Positions 33,536 to 44,159 of a stretch of DNA of 64,000 bases are shown in pieces. This DNA comes from Neonectria sp. B-13. Taxonomy: Eukaryota > Ascomycota > Sordariomycetes > Hypocreales > Nectriaceae. The position numbers and the translations under genes were made by a program. Below the pieces are notes generated by a model. The model did not search any database. It saw only the letters and a list, made by a program, of their open reading frames with translations, and was not told the DNA's origin. The stretch is taken from positions 3,038,001 to 3,102,000 of the forward strand of contig NOKP01000003.1 in the NCBI GenBank assembly GCA_002682825.1, given 5' to 3'. Position 1 is the first letter of the stretch. Each line of letters opens with the position of its first letter.

Positions 33536-36512
33536 ATGGCCGCAAGAGGCCCCAACGATGGCCAGGCCCGCCCCGACTCTGGCGACCTTTTGCTCGTCAT
33601 ACGTAAGTCTTCTTCGTTGAGCACCCCATTCCCTCCCCTCCGTGTAAACTTCACTGCGTCTTATCGCGCCACTCTTCTGACCTGCGGCTTCTGCACATGC
33701 AGACGACTTCCAGGCTCGGAGTTCCGACGAATTGAGCCTGTCAAAGGGCGACCGAGTCGAGCTCATTGAAAGGGACGACGAATTTGGCGACGGATGGTTT
33801 CTGGGTCGCCACCTTGTCAACGGCAACAGTGGCCTCTTCCCCGAAGGTTTGTCTGTTCTTTGCTGCCCTCGCACAGCCGTCGTAGCGACTAACCCCTTGT
33901 CAGTCTACACGCGACCTGCTCCCAAGAATATTCCGACCAGCTCCTTTGCTTCAAAACCCCCCATTCCGCAGCCAGCACTGGAATCTAGAGCGATAGGCAC
34001 CGCCGATGCGGCTCCCAAAGATGATCGTGCTCCCAAGCCCCAACCCGCGACCATGTCGCAACCAATCGACCATCCGGTAACTCTACCGCTAAACTCGGTC
34101 AAATCCGATTCTGCTATCGCCTCGACGGAACCACCCTCGATGTCTGTTCTTGCTCAATTCGCAAGCCCGAGCCAGGACAGTACTGTGCTACATGAAACCC
34201 TGACTGTTATCAACGAACACATCACAGACCTGCGGTCGCCTTCCAGCAATGGTGGGCTCCGAACCACCGGGAACGATTCTGGGAGCGAGTACAGCAGTAA
34301 CCCACTCGACCATCGGGCGTCCTACATCCACGGAGAGGAAACCGACGAAGAGGAGGATGGAGTCCACACTACCCGCGCCGAAGTCGAGTCCTGGTCCGCC
34401 GATGCCGTTGCCGAGTATCTTTTCACGTCAGGAGTGGAAAAACACCACTGCGAGGTCTTCAGAGACCAGGAAATTTCGGGAGAGGTGCTTCTGGGCATGG
34501 ACCAAAGCTCGCTGTTCATTAAAGCGTTTGATCTGGGTTCGGTCGGCCGGCGACTCAAGACGTGGCACAAGATCAAGGCTCTCCAAGATGAAGTCAGCGG
34601 TTCGGGACTCGACACACGACGGTCAACACAGACGTATGGCAGTGAGGCTGGAGCCGAGGAAGCCCGACGGACTAGGAGTCGAACAAACACGCTGACAAAC
34701 CGGCCTACTTCTATTCAAACAAGACGACTCTCCCTATCTCAAACCCCCAAGGCATCACCCACGACGCTCACACCAATAGCCCAAGAAACCTCATCTCGCT
34801 CAGGCCACGTCAAGAGACCCTCCGCTGCATCCATCCGAGAGCTGCACCAGTCACGCCGCCATTCCTCCACCGAGTTCCACCTTGCTGGGACCGCGCTTTC
34901 GACCGGACCATCCCCTATCCCTAAGATCGCTCACCTTGGTACGTTCCCTAGTATCGAGGGTGGGCATAGGAAGCAAGCATCGTTTGACCGGAATTGGACT
35001 TTAGGTGGTGCTACACCAAGGCCGTTGTCTTCGACCGGCCTTCAGGATCTTTTGAGCCCCCCGGGTGCAGAGCAGCAGGATTCAGCGGTTGAACTGGACC
35101 GCGGATATTTCTCTGGCACAGAAGTTGATGGGAGGAAGCGCAACCTGCTACGAAAGCGTGACAGCGGTACGGAATCGAGAAAATCGAGCTACGCTGAGGA
35201 GCAGAGGGTTCGCAGTGCCACGGCCACCACAAGGCAGTCAAGGTTTGGAAGCATGGGCTCACTGACCGAAGGTAGCCTGTCTTCTGCCGCCCAGAAGTAT
35301 TACGGCCTCCAGGCAGGGGTTCATAGGCGAACTGCATCAAGCACCACCACAGAATCCATCAGGAACATGCCGCGAGCTGGCGAGGGCTCATCGCCCACTG
35401 TGACAAAGCTCGACACGACAGTTGGAGCCTCTCGCTCTTCTACGTCAGCGTCTACGTCAAAAATTCCAGGTTTCAACACCGACTGGCTCTCGGCCGTAGT
35501 CAACAAGCCCATGTCCCTGGCTGGAAGTATGGGCAAGCGTGCCACCTCAGATAACGTCAGTAGCGACCGCTCCAAGTCCGGGACGCCCATCGACTCGCCC
35601 AGCAAGGAAATGATAGTTGAGTCGCCTGCACGGACTGGATCGACGACACCATCCGCGGGGCCCAGCTTTGACCTCGAGTCTCCTGACGCCGCAAAGAGCC
35701 CTGGCGCCTCGATGACCCAAGTCGCTAAGAATAACCGCAAGAAGAACAAAAAGGAGACGAGCGCATATACCCGTGGTCTGTTGAAGATTGGACCCAAGGA
35801 GGCGATGAAGGATGCAGACTACAGTGGCTGGATGAGGAAGAAGAGCTCTAACTTGATGACGACATGGAAACCGCGACTCTTTGTTCTCAAGGGACGACGT
35901 TTGTCCTATTATTACTCCGAGGATGATGACCAAGAGAAGGGCCTGATCGATATATCCTTCCATCGGGTGCTTCCTGCCGACAACGAGAAATTGACAGGTC
36001 TCCATGCCACCATCACGAGCGCTGTGGGTGGCCAAACCATGCCGACCAACCTAAACGATACTGAGGTGTTGGACAAGGGAGACGACGCTGTCTTCATTTT
36101 CAAGCTCGTGCCGCCACGAGCCGGCTTATCGAGGGCTGTCAACTTCACCAAGCCTACCGTTCACTACTTTGCTGTACCTAACCTGAAGTTGGGCCGCCTG
36201 TGGATGGCAGCCCTCATGAAAGCCACCATTGACCGCGACGACACCAAGCCGATCACGACCACCTACCAGCAGAAGACCATATCACTTGCCAAGGCTAAGC
36301 AAATGCGACATCGCCCCCCGGCGCTGATGAATCTCGAGGAAGGCGCCGAGGGTACGGCTGCTTCGGAAAAGAAAGATACAAACGGCCTCGGCATCTCCTA
36401 CGACGAGGCAGATAGCGGAGTTTCTGGTGTGGATAAACTCAAGGCCGAGGACATCAAGGCCAGCAGCGAATTAGGGGAGAAGGATAGTGCTCTTACCCCA
36501 CAGAGTACCTGA
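33536..36512 (+). CDS. Boi1/Boi2-type polarity scaffold with SH3, SAM and PH domains, 939 aa
   Basis: Yeast Boi proteins link Cdc42/Bem1 and the exocyst at sites of polarised growth and bind plasma-membrane lipids through the PH domain. Exons 33536-33602, 33703-33846 and 33904-36512 sum to 2820 bases in frame; introns are ATAC|GTAAGT..GCAG and GAAG|GTTTGT..TCAG, the second restoring the SH3 end GLFPEVYTRPAPKN. SH3 is at residues about 18-75 (LSLSKGDRVELIERDDEFGD, then GWFLGRHLVNG). SAM is at about 229-304 (WSADAVAEYLFTSGVEKHHC, then SLFIKAFDLGSVGRR). PH is at about 708-845 (YSGWMRKKSSNLMTTWKPR, then FVLKGRRLSYYYSEDD, ending HYFAVPNLKLGRLWMAALM). The long Ser/Thr-rich linkers contain many SP/TP sites. 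Domain order and length match the family. Probably sits at hyphal tips and septa. Confidence 0.94.
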
Positions 36513-37461
36513 AGAGCTTAGTGTATTTGTTTCAATGCGAGGAGCCCAGTGACGAGCAATGATCGTTTGGTATCCAAGGGGGAGATGGCGCTGAGAGAAG
36601 GAACCACGGTTCCTTCTTGTTGTGCAAACTGGCGTATGGGATGTTTTTTTATCGCCTTGTTTTTGATGCCTTGTTTTTCTCCTTTTCCTGCTTGTTGATT
36701 TTTCAAGCTTCTCATATACGATACCTACAACCTATCAGCTCTAGGAGGAAAGGGGCAGAGGACGACCTGGCCTGGTGCAGGTCAACGAGAAGAAACGCCG
36801 GAAACGAGCATTCGGGCACTGTCGAAGAAGAAGAAAACGAAACAATGAACGTTGACAAGACGATGACGGAAGACGGGCTGCCGGTCCTTTCTAGTTTGGA
36901 GTGTCGAGGGGTACGATGAATGGGGTTTGGTGGGCGTCTACATACTAGCGTCTGCAATATTTTGATTTTAATCTGACGAAAGCTTCTTGTTGATGAGACT
37001 AAAAGGAGACGTGAATATATCTTCCTAGTTTACCAAGCATAGGTTCCGTGGTGAAGGATGAGAGGACGATGGGTGATGAACTGGCCTGGTGACACTGGCG
37101 CGCGGGGAGAACAGGAGACACGAAAAATGAGGTGTGATGTGTAAAACTTCATTTGGGTAGATGTCGCTCGCTCTAGAGGTATATCATAACCGTTCGAAAA
37201 GAAGAAAAATGAATTCCCCCGAGAGGTTCGCCCACCTCCATCGAGCTATATAACTGCCGCATGGAAACCAAAACCCCGGTGCTTGGATCCCGCTGTAACA
37301 AGGACAGGCCATTAAAAGCTACCTATCCAGCAAGCTCCAGTCATACGCGTCATTAGACCATAAAAAACGCCCTCCCAAAAGCACTATGTCGTCGACTTGC
37401 CCCCGTTTCCATTCCATTCCGTATTATTCGTCCACTCGCGTCTAGACAGAACGCACTGGCT
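36513..37461. other. Intergenic between convergent 3' ends
   Basis: Shared 3' region of the Boi-type (+) and FHL1-type (-) genes. Only short frames and no structure that I recognise. Confidence 0.65.
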
Positions 37462-40400
37462 TTAGGCCCCAGCGCCCTGGAGCTTCTGGTTCATGCCCGT
37501 GAGAAGCTGGCGGATGGACTTGATGAGGTGCTGCTCCACGCCCTCAAAGTTGCCAACCGAGGGTTCGCCTTCCGCGGGCGGGGGCACGATGCTGGCATCA
37601 GCGAGCCCAAGAACGCGGTCAATGGCGGAGAGGGTGACGGCCTCGGCCTTGGCCTCACCAAGTTTGGCCTTAAGTGCCTTGATTGAGACGTCCTTAAAGC
37701 CGGTGAGGGAGGCGAGAACCTTGGCCTCAAAGATGGGGGGTGCATCCGAGGACGATGGGCCTGCCCCGGGCGTGGGGCTCTTGGTCTTTGCAAATCCATC
37801 AATGACCTGGCGGATACCCTTCATGCAGATGGATTCCATCTTGTCGTTCTCTGTGGCCTCCTTTTTAAGGCCGATGCAGCGGTTGAGGGCTGACATGACG
37901 ATGGCTTCGGCTTTGGGGTTGCGAGCCTTTTTGAGGTTTTCGACTAGGCCATTCTTCAAGCCAACAACTGCCGCGAGAAGCCGCGGTTCGATGACGGGTC
38001 GAGCTAGGCTGGCGGGTGCCACAGCTGCTGGGGGACGGCTTGGAGCAGCAACAGAAGCAGCAGCGGCAACAGGAGGATGATGGGATATTGGCGCGGGTCC
38101 AGGGACAGTCTTTGCTGCCACCGCTGCGGCTGGAGGTTGTTGAGCAGGCGGCACAGCTGCAGGAACATGCCCGTCCTCGTTCTTGATCGGAGGAGTCGCC
38201 GACGGTGGCGGTCTTGCATAGGGCGAACTATAAATGCCGGGTTGAGGTGCTCCAAGTTGCGGCCGGGCGGGAGCTGGTGGAGGCCCATAGCCCGGTAGCT
38301 GCGCCGGCGCCGGTGGTTGAGATGCCACGGCCGGAGCAGGCTGGCTTGGAGGCGACGCAGATGCCCCATATGGTTGTGCCGGGTGTCCTGGTTGGCCCTG
38401 TGGCGGATTGTATCCAGGCACCTGGTACACGGGAGGCGCTTGGCTTGTGGGTGGATACCCAGGGGCGCCAGGCGGGATGTGTTGTGCGCCGTTGTATGGA
38501 TAGGGATATTGACCATACGTTTGAGTCGTTGGAGCCCCTCGGTCCGGCGAAGACGCTTTGCGCTTCTTGCCGGCGTCCAGCTCAACACCCGGAACACGCG
38601 ACCAAAGATTCGTCGTTTCGTCCTTCTTGAAGGCCTCGTTCCCGATGAGGTTGTGTCGCACACTGCTCTCCCATCCCTTGGTCTCGGTATGGAAATAGAA
38701 CCAAGGATATCGCTGGCAGATCCGCTTGTAAATCTGCTTGAGCGTGAGGCCATCGGGGCCCGCCGCCGTGAGCGTCTCGTCGATAAGTACGCCGTAATTC
38801 TTGTTGGGTTTTTGAAGTTGCTCCTCGGTGTAGTCCTCGATTTTGAGCTCCAACGGAGGCGACTTTGGACGGGTCTTCTTCTCCTTCTTGTCTCTGGCGC
38901 GCCGCTCTGCGTCAGATCCTTCTACACCTTCCTCATTCTTCGGCTTGCGGGGTTTGTACTTGCGCTTCTCCGGCCTTTCATTCGAATTTTCTGGTAGTGG
39001 GTGTTTCCTAGGCCGGCCAACCTTGCGCTTGATTGGAGGTTCGACCGGTGGTGCTTGTGGCAGCGTTTTCTTAGCCATCTCCTGTTGCTGCTTCTTCAGC
39101 AAGCGCTGTTCTCGCTTTGACATAATTCCGTTCTTCGGTGGCCTTCCAGGCCCTCGCTTCTTGGGTATCTGAGGCATTAGTGGATGTGCTTCGAGCATGA
39201 GTTCTTGCTTGATTCTGGATTCTGGTCCACGACCAGCTTGCTCTGCTTCAGCTTCAGCCTCTGCCTCTGCCTCTGCCTCTGCCTCAGCCTCTGCCTCTGC
39301 CTCAGCTTCCGCTTCAGCTTCTGCCTCTTCCTCCACCGTTTCGACTACGTCTGCATCCTCGGCGTCTTCGGCATCTTCAGCATCCTCGTCCTCTCCATCC
39401 CCATCCCCATCTCCAAAGTCAGACAGTTCGGGGGGGCTGGCCACTTCGGACAGCTCATCACTTGTGTCGTGTATCTCGCCATTGGCATGCGAGGACTCAA
39501 AGTCAAAGCTCATCTCCTTTCCACCGTGAGAACGTTTCTTCGGTACTGGTGCAGGCTCCTCCTCCACATATTCTTCAGCACCAGTGCAACCTCGCTCCAC
39601 GCCGTTGATCAAGAATCGGAAGTCGATGTCCTTGATTTGTAGCCGATCACCACACTTTAACACAACCTTGTCACTCTTGTAGTGCACATCCTCGCAGAAG
39701 AAGCCGTTCTTGTGCAGGGGGATGGCCTCGAACACGCCCTCCTCCTGGTTGTACGCGATCTTGAGATGCTCTCGCGAGATAGCCTTAGTTTTAGATGCAA
39801 TGTTGGGACCTGGCGAATGGATCCCGATGAAGGGAACGTGCCATGGGGACGGTCGTAACGAGGTCAAGTCTACGGCGGCGGCACCGGGGGTGTGAGACAC
39901 GTATTGTCGATTCGAAATCATGTTCTCCTGGGCCTGTTGCGCCTCCTCGTTGTCATGTTGCGAGGAGCCCTGAGTGCTAGTCTTGCGACGCTTCGCCGGT
40001 CGGGCGTTCTCTCCGTTGTCTGATTCGGGCCCCAACATTCCACCCTCTTCACTGACATAGGACTTGCTGAATTTTCCCCGTTCGTACGCCATGGGCGAGG
40101 GAGGGGGAAGACCTCGGTTGGCGTTGTCCTCGATGCGGCGCCTGTGCTCCTCGGCACGCTTCTCATCGCGACGCGCCTGCTCGAGCGCGCGCTGATCTCG
40201 GCCGATGATGACAGCATAGGTGGTCATCTGGAACACACTGTCGGCGAACTCAACGCGCGCAAAGGACTCGAGGGCCTTATCGGTGCCGGCTTGGCGGATG
40301 GTGTTTGCAGGGGCCAGGCCATGGAAAGACTCGTCCATGGGGTTGGGCAGGGTGACCTGAGAGGGAGTGACGGTGGGCGGCGGCGACATGGCGCTGGCGG

Positions 40401-41223
40401 CGCCGGACATGGATGCCAAGGCCATCATCATGTATGCGTGCTGGTCGAGACTAGGAGTGAAAGGAGTAGAGGGACCGAAAGGATCGGCGGCGGCCAAGCC
40501 GGCATCGTGCTGCAGGTGCATTTGCTGCCTGGGCGTTGCGTGAGGTTGAGGTTGAGGTTGAGGTTGAGGTTGAGACCCGGCAGGTCGATGCCGGGCAGGT
40601 CGAGGTGTCGCGTCGGGGCCGTCGAGGGCAGGAGCATCCGGCATTGCGTGGTCGGCTGAGGGGGCGCCATCGGCAGGTGTTGTTCCTGCTACAGCGTGAG
40701 CCTCGGACGCCCCCGCTTGTGGCTGCTGCTGGAAGGCGTGTGCTGCGACGGCGGCGTCATCGGCCGCCATGCTGGCGACAACAGAGCGGAATGGGGGCGG
40801 CGGCGTCGAGGGCGGCTGCTGCTGAGTTGGTAGTATTGATGTTGATGTTGATGCCGCTGTCGTTGCCGCTGCGGAAGCCGACGCGGGTGTGGATGCGGGA
40901 GCGGTCGGGGTCGCGATTTGGGGTTCTGGTTCTGGAGCTGGGGCCGGGGCCGGGCCCGACGCGGTACGGGCAGTTGGAGGAGCAGACGACGATGCTGGCG
41001 ACGGCGATCCGAACCGTCGAGGCTGAGCGTGGGCGGCGGCGGCGGGATGAGGGTGAGCAGAGGCTTCGGTGGACGCCGGGGGAGCGGTCGCCAGCGCAGT
41101 CTCGGGCGCAGGCGCAGGCATTGCAGTTGGCGTAGGCGTAGGCGAATGCGCAGGCGGCGGGTGGTGCAGGCCAAAGCCATTGCGGCCAGCGGCGGCTGCG
41201 GCTGCGGCAGTGGACGAAGTCAT
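37462..41223 (-). CDS. FHL1: FHL1-type FHA/forkhead transcription regulator, 1253 aa
   Basis: Yeast Fhl1 sits on ribosomal protein gene promoters and recruits activators or repressors according to growth; here the role is inferred from domain order. A single uninterrupted exon. Residues 1-320 are low complexity (Ala/Pro/Ser/Gln) with a QPQPQPQPQ run. The FHA domain spans about 322-542 and is split by an insertion of roughly 130 residues: VFQMTTYAVIIGRD in the first half; WHVPFIGIHSPGP, KAISREHLKIAYNQ, HKNGFFCEDVHY and LKCGDRLQIKDIDFRF in the second. An acidic region with a Glu-Ala run (about 630-660) follows. Two AT-hook-like motifs are present: KKRGPGRPPKNG and KRKVGRPRKHP. The forkhead is at about 805-880: GLTLKQIYKRICQRYPWFYF, then WESSVRHNLIGNEAF. 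The C-terminal third is Pro/Ala-rich, ending in two helical Ala/Lys-rich segments. Fkh1/2-type proteins also pair FHA with forkhead, but the forkhead here matches the divergent FHL1 class. Confidence 0.9.
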   Translation of the reverse strand: MTSSTAAAAAAAGRNGFGLHHPPPAHSPTPTPTAMPAPAPETALATAPPASTEASAHPHPAAAAHAQPRRFGSPSPASSSAPPTARTASGPAPAPAPEPEPQIATPTAPASTPASASAAATTAASTSTSILPTQQQPPSTPPPPFRSVVASMAADDAAVAAHAFQQQPQAGASEAHAVAGTTPADGAPSADHAMPDAPALDGPDATPRPARHRPAGSQPQPQPQPQPHATPRQQMHLQHDAGLAAADPFGPSTPFTPSLDQHAYMMMALASMSGAASAMSPPPTVTPSQVTLPNPMDESFHGLAPANTIRQAGTDKALESFARVEFADSVFQMTTYAVIIGRDQRALEQARRDEKRAEEHRRRIEDNANRGLPPPSPMAYERGKFSKSYVSEEGGMLGPESDNGENARPAKRRKTSTQGSSQHDNEEAQQAQENMISNRQYVSHTPGAAAVDLTSLRPSPWHVPFIGIHSPGPNIASKTKAISREHLKIAYNQEEGVFEAIPLHKNGFFCEDVHYKSDKVVLKCGDRLQIKDIDFRFLINGVERGCTGAEEYVEEEPAPVPKKRSHGGKEMSFDFESSHANGEIHDTSDELSEVASPPELSDFGDGDGDGEDEDAEDAEDAEDADVVETVEEEAEAEAEAEAEAEAEAEAEAEAEAEAEAEQAGRGPESRIKQELMLEAHPLMPQIPKKRGPGRPPKNGIMSKREQRLLKKQQQEMAKKTLPQAPPVEPPIKRKVGRPRKHPLPENSNERPEKRKYKPRKPKNEEGVEGSDAERRARDKKEKKTRPKSPPLELKIEDYTEEQLQKPNKNYGVLIDETLTAAGPDGLTLKQIYKRICQRYPWFYFHTETKGWESSVRHNLIGNEAFKKDETTNLWSRVPGVELDAGKKRKASSPDRGAPTTQTYGQYPYPYNGAQHIPPGAPGYPPTSQAPPVYQVPGYNPPQGQPGHPAQPYGASASPPSQPAPAVASQPPAPAQLPGYGPPPAPARPQLGAPQPGIYSSPYARPPPSATPPIKNEDGHVPAAVPPAQQPPAAAVAAKTVPGPAPISHHPPVAAAASVAAPSRPPAAVAPASLARPVIEPRLLAAVVGLKNGLVENLKKARNPKAEAIVMSALNRCIGLKKEATENDKMESICMKGIRQVIDGFAKTKSPTPGAGPSSSDAPPIFEAKVLASLTGFKDVSIKALKAKLGEAKAEAVTLSAIDRVLGLADASIVPPPAEGEPSVGNFEGVEQHLIKSIRQLLTGMNQKLQGAGA
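39241..39330. repeat. Coding repeat giving a Glu-Ala run in the FHL1-type protein
   Basis: About fifteen hexamer units of the CTCTGC/TTCAGC kind on the plus strand, read on the minus strand as alternating GAG/GAA and GCN codons. Units differ at third positions, so the repeat is partly decayed, which suggests the peptide run is tolerated or selected. Confidence 0.9.
40542..40574. repeat. Coding (GAGGTT)n repeat giving Gln-Pro dipeptides
   Basis: About five perfect hexamers within the FHL1-type gene, read on the minus strand as a run of Gln-Pro in the disordered N-terminal part. Confidence 0.88.
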
Positions 41224-42697
41224 CGCTGGTCCTGCTGACAGCTCCTTCGTCGCTCGCCCTCGGAGTCCTGGCGTCCGGGGCGAAAGATTGGCGAGGAGTC
41301 GACGGGGCAGGCGCCGTTTGCCGTTGCTGAGGCTGTCCAGGGATTTGCGGCGGAAAATAAAAGGCAGAGGGAGCGACGAGGCTTTCGCCCTTTGGACTTA
41401 GTGGAGGTAGCCTTGGTCCTTTGAGCCGCGATACTCTGCCACGGGCCCGGAGGGGCGGTCTGCGGCCTGTGATTGGCCTGCTACAGGGGGAGTCGTGCCT
41501 TCCTCAGAGGCTCCCAGTTGGCAGTCCGTCCCGGGGCAGTCCCAAGCAAACCAAGTTCGAAGGGCCTCGGGGCTGCTAGTACCCATTGGGGAACATCATG
41601 CATTCCCTCCGGACCATCTTCATGAGACTCATGTGTTTGATTCCCTCGTTTTTATTGCTGAAGCTGGCCATCGGCATCTGGGTCTGCCGCCTTCCTTCGA
41701 CGCGCCGACTTATTTGCTTATTGTTTACAAATACACCCTGGTTGGCCCATTTAGCTTTTGTTCCGTTAAACTACCTCCTCTCCTCGGTACGCACTGGGAT
41801 TGAACCCGGATGGAGGAGCCAACCAAAACCTGCAGCCAATCACACTGCCCCCAGCTCACTCCCGTCACTCTCACATCAGTTCTCGCTCTCAGCTCCGAAC
41901 AGTCATTCACTATCACCATTGTCGTCGCCATCATCATTCTCCTATTGACCAATCCACGATACCTCTTCTCGTCCATTCTCAAATTGTCCTCACTCTTATT
42001 CTCCCTACGTTAGCTCCAAACAACAAGACACAATGCCGCCTCTCGAATGACTCCAGTTCCCGTCTCTCCCATCCCTGAAAATACCTGCACATGTGGAGCA
42101 ATTCCGCCTCAACTTTCCCGTCTCTTTCCCACATTGGAGCGAATCATGTCACTGCTCCCTACTGCCCGTTCCGTAAACATGGCATAAAACCGGGGGTATC
42201 CGTGCATTCAACTGGACCCTCAAAACCCGGACCTTGTGAATGGCTAGAGGGTCTGCATTCGTTACTGGAGCCCATCGATTCGGACCCGACTAAGTATAAT
42301 ACACACTAGCCACCGACGTCTATTTCACTATTCACACGCGATTCCTAAGGCAAAGACGAAATATCTACATGTTTCAAAAGTCCATTTTCGATGCTTGCTT
42401 TCCCCTTTGACGCTTGTTCATTCTACCCTCAACTGGTAATCAGTGCACTCGTTCCAAAAACTCCGGTCACCCCAAGAAACACATTAAACGTAGGTCATCA
42501 ATTTGAGAATCTAGTCACCTCCCAGAGAGACCTATAGGGTATGGGAACCCCGGAAAGATTATGCCCTCCTGTGCGGTTGAGCATCTAAGCTGTCTACGAG
42601 GTATTGCTTTAGTCCTACTCAATTGCAGCGAGGTCCGGGCGGCGAAAAGAACCATCCAGCTGCCTTGGTTCTTCAGAGTCGAACAAGAAACCCGACC
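41224..42697. other. Intergenic; FHL1 promoter side
   Basis: The left end is the promoter and leader of the FHL1-type gene. CT-rich stretches on the plus strand at 41840-42060; nothing codes convincingly. The right end is the 3' region of the molybdate transporter gene. Confidence 0.6.
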
Positions 42698-44159
42698 TCA
42701 TCGCCGGAGGAGTGCGTCACGTTCTGTCGAGAGCCCTCCCCGACGCGCCTTCCACTCTACCAACCGCTCCGACAATCGGTAGGCTCCATGACACAGCATG
42801 CCTGCTAGGAACCCCACGGCATCATTCCGGAAGGCGAGGAGGCCTGCTGTCGTCGTCAACATGACCGTCCACCTTTCCGTCCGTTCGTCGTCTGAGAGGT
42901 CGCGAAGTCGGCGGAGTCTCCCCAGCCCGTGGTCGTGGTCTTGCCGAGCTGCCGTCTGCCAGAGATCAGGCGCTCCCTGGTTGAGGCTTTGCCCTACCTT
43001 GGCGAGCTCCAGGCCGGCCGCCAGAACCATGATTCCAAGGAGACTCTTGGGGTAATGCGCCAGAAGGTCCACGAGGGTCTCGCCAAAGATAAGGCCGAGT
43101 AGGAGCTTGAAGGTGCCGAGGAGAATGACGCTGGCGCCGCTGCGCGCACCGAACCGGTATTGAGCAGCCAAACCGCCGGCACCGTGGCACATGGGCATCC
43201 CTCCAAACCAGGTACTCGTCAAGTTCATCAGGGCAACGCTCATGCCGATCGAGCCGACCGACGGGGTTGGGATACTGGGGAGGAGATCGTGAGACAAGGC
43301 GCTCACAGCGATGATGGAATTGAGAGTGGTGAGAGGCAGCTGCCCGATAGCCATCCAGAGAGCAGGTGAGTCAGTAGCCCCAACCCATCTGGGCATGACG
43401 AAACGCGGACGCCAGACGTGGAACCACGGCAAGCTATGTTGGGATGCGAGGACCTGGATAAAGGCGAGTAGCAGAGCGAGCAGGAAGAAGAAGAGAGCAT
43501 AAGGGAAGCGAGGGAGCTTCTGAGTGCCGATGAGGACAAGGAACGCGACGATGGCCCATATGCGGTTGTCCAGCGCCGGGTGAATCCAGTGCAGAGGCTG
43601 TAGCAACGACGTGCCCGCGCCGAGAATCAACGAGAGGCCAGCTCCGAGCTGGATGCCTTTAACGACGGGAATGGGGACCACCGCCACGACTCCTCGCAGG
43701 ATGCCCGTGACGCTCATGACCAGCACGGCGGCGCCAACCCACTGACCAGCCGCGGTGACGACAGCCATGGCCGGATCGCCACGCCCTGAGAGAGCGGCTG
43801 CGGCGATGGCCTACGAGGTTGTAAGAGCAACGTTAGCTACCATGACAAGGACGTTTGCGCGGTCCCTCCGCGTCTACGGCGGGAGCAGGTGGTCGGAGAC
43901 GGTTTCACTGGCTGACCTTCATGGGCTGGACGGGTAGCGGGATACCATAGACGAGGCCGGTGAGGATGTTAAAGATGCCCGAGAAGACGAGGGTGCTGCC
44001 GAGGTTGATAGACCCTTGGGCTGCGAGGGCTATCATGAGGGGCAGCAGGGTGCCCAAATCGCCGAGGGAGCCCGAGATCTCGGCCCATGGCGCCGCGCGG
44101 AGAGTGTCTATGTTGTTTCGGTTGAGACGACTGATGTTGTCGAACCACGAGCGCGCCAT
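42698..44159 (-). CDS. MOT1: Molybdate transporter, MOT1 family, 451 aa
   Basis: High-affinity molybdate uptake or intracellular transport feeding molybdenum-cofactor synthesis (nitrate reductase and others); a relative of sulfate transporters lacking the STAS domain. Exons 44159-43917 and 43810-42698; the 106-base intron (AAG|GTCAGC .. CGTAG|GCC) joins PVQPMK to AIAAAAL in phase 0. The total of 1356 bases is in frame. MOT1 signatures: GSLGDLGTLLPLMIALA in the first helix region, GIPLPVQPMK, and GGMPMCHGAGGLAAQYRFGA in the second half. About ten hydrophobic helices; the loop WQTAARQDHDHGLGRLRRL near the C terminus is basic and cytosolic. The start ATG is followed by MARSWFDNISRLNRNN, an amphipathic N terminus usual for the family. 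Membrane choice (plasma versus vacuole) cannot be read from the sequence. Confidence 0.93.

Noticed and set aside
41780..41860. GGGATTGAACCC, which resembles a tRNA B box on the minus strand
   Set aside because: The flanking bases do not form a T stem and no A box or acceptor stem can be folded at the right distance.
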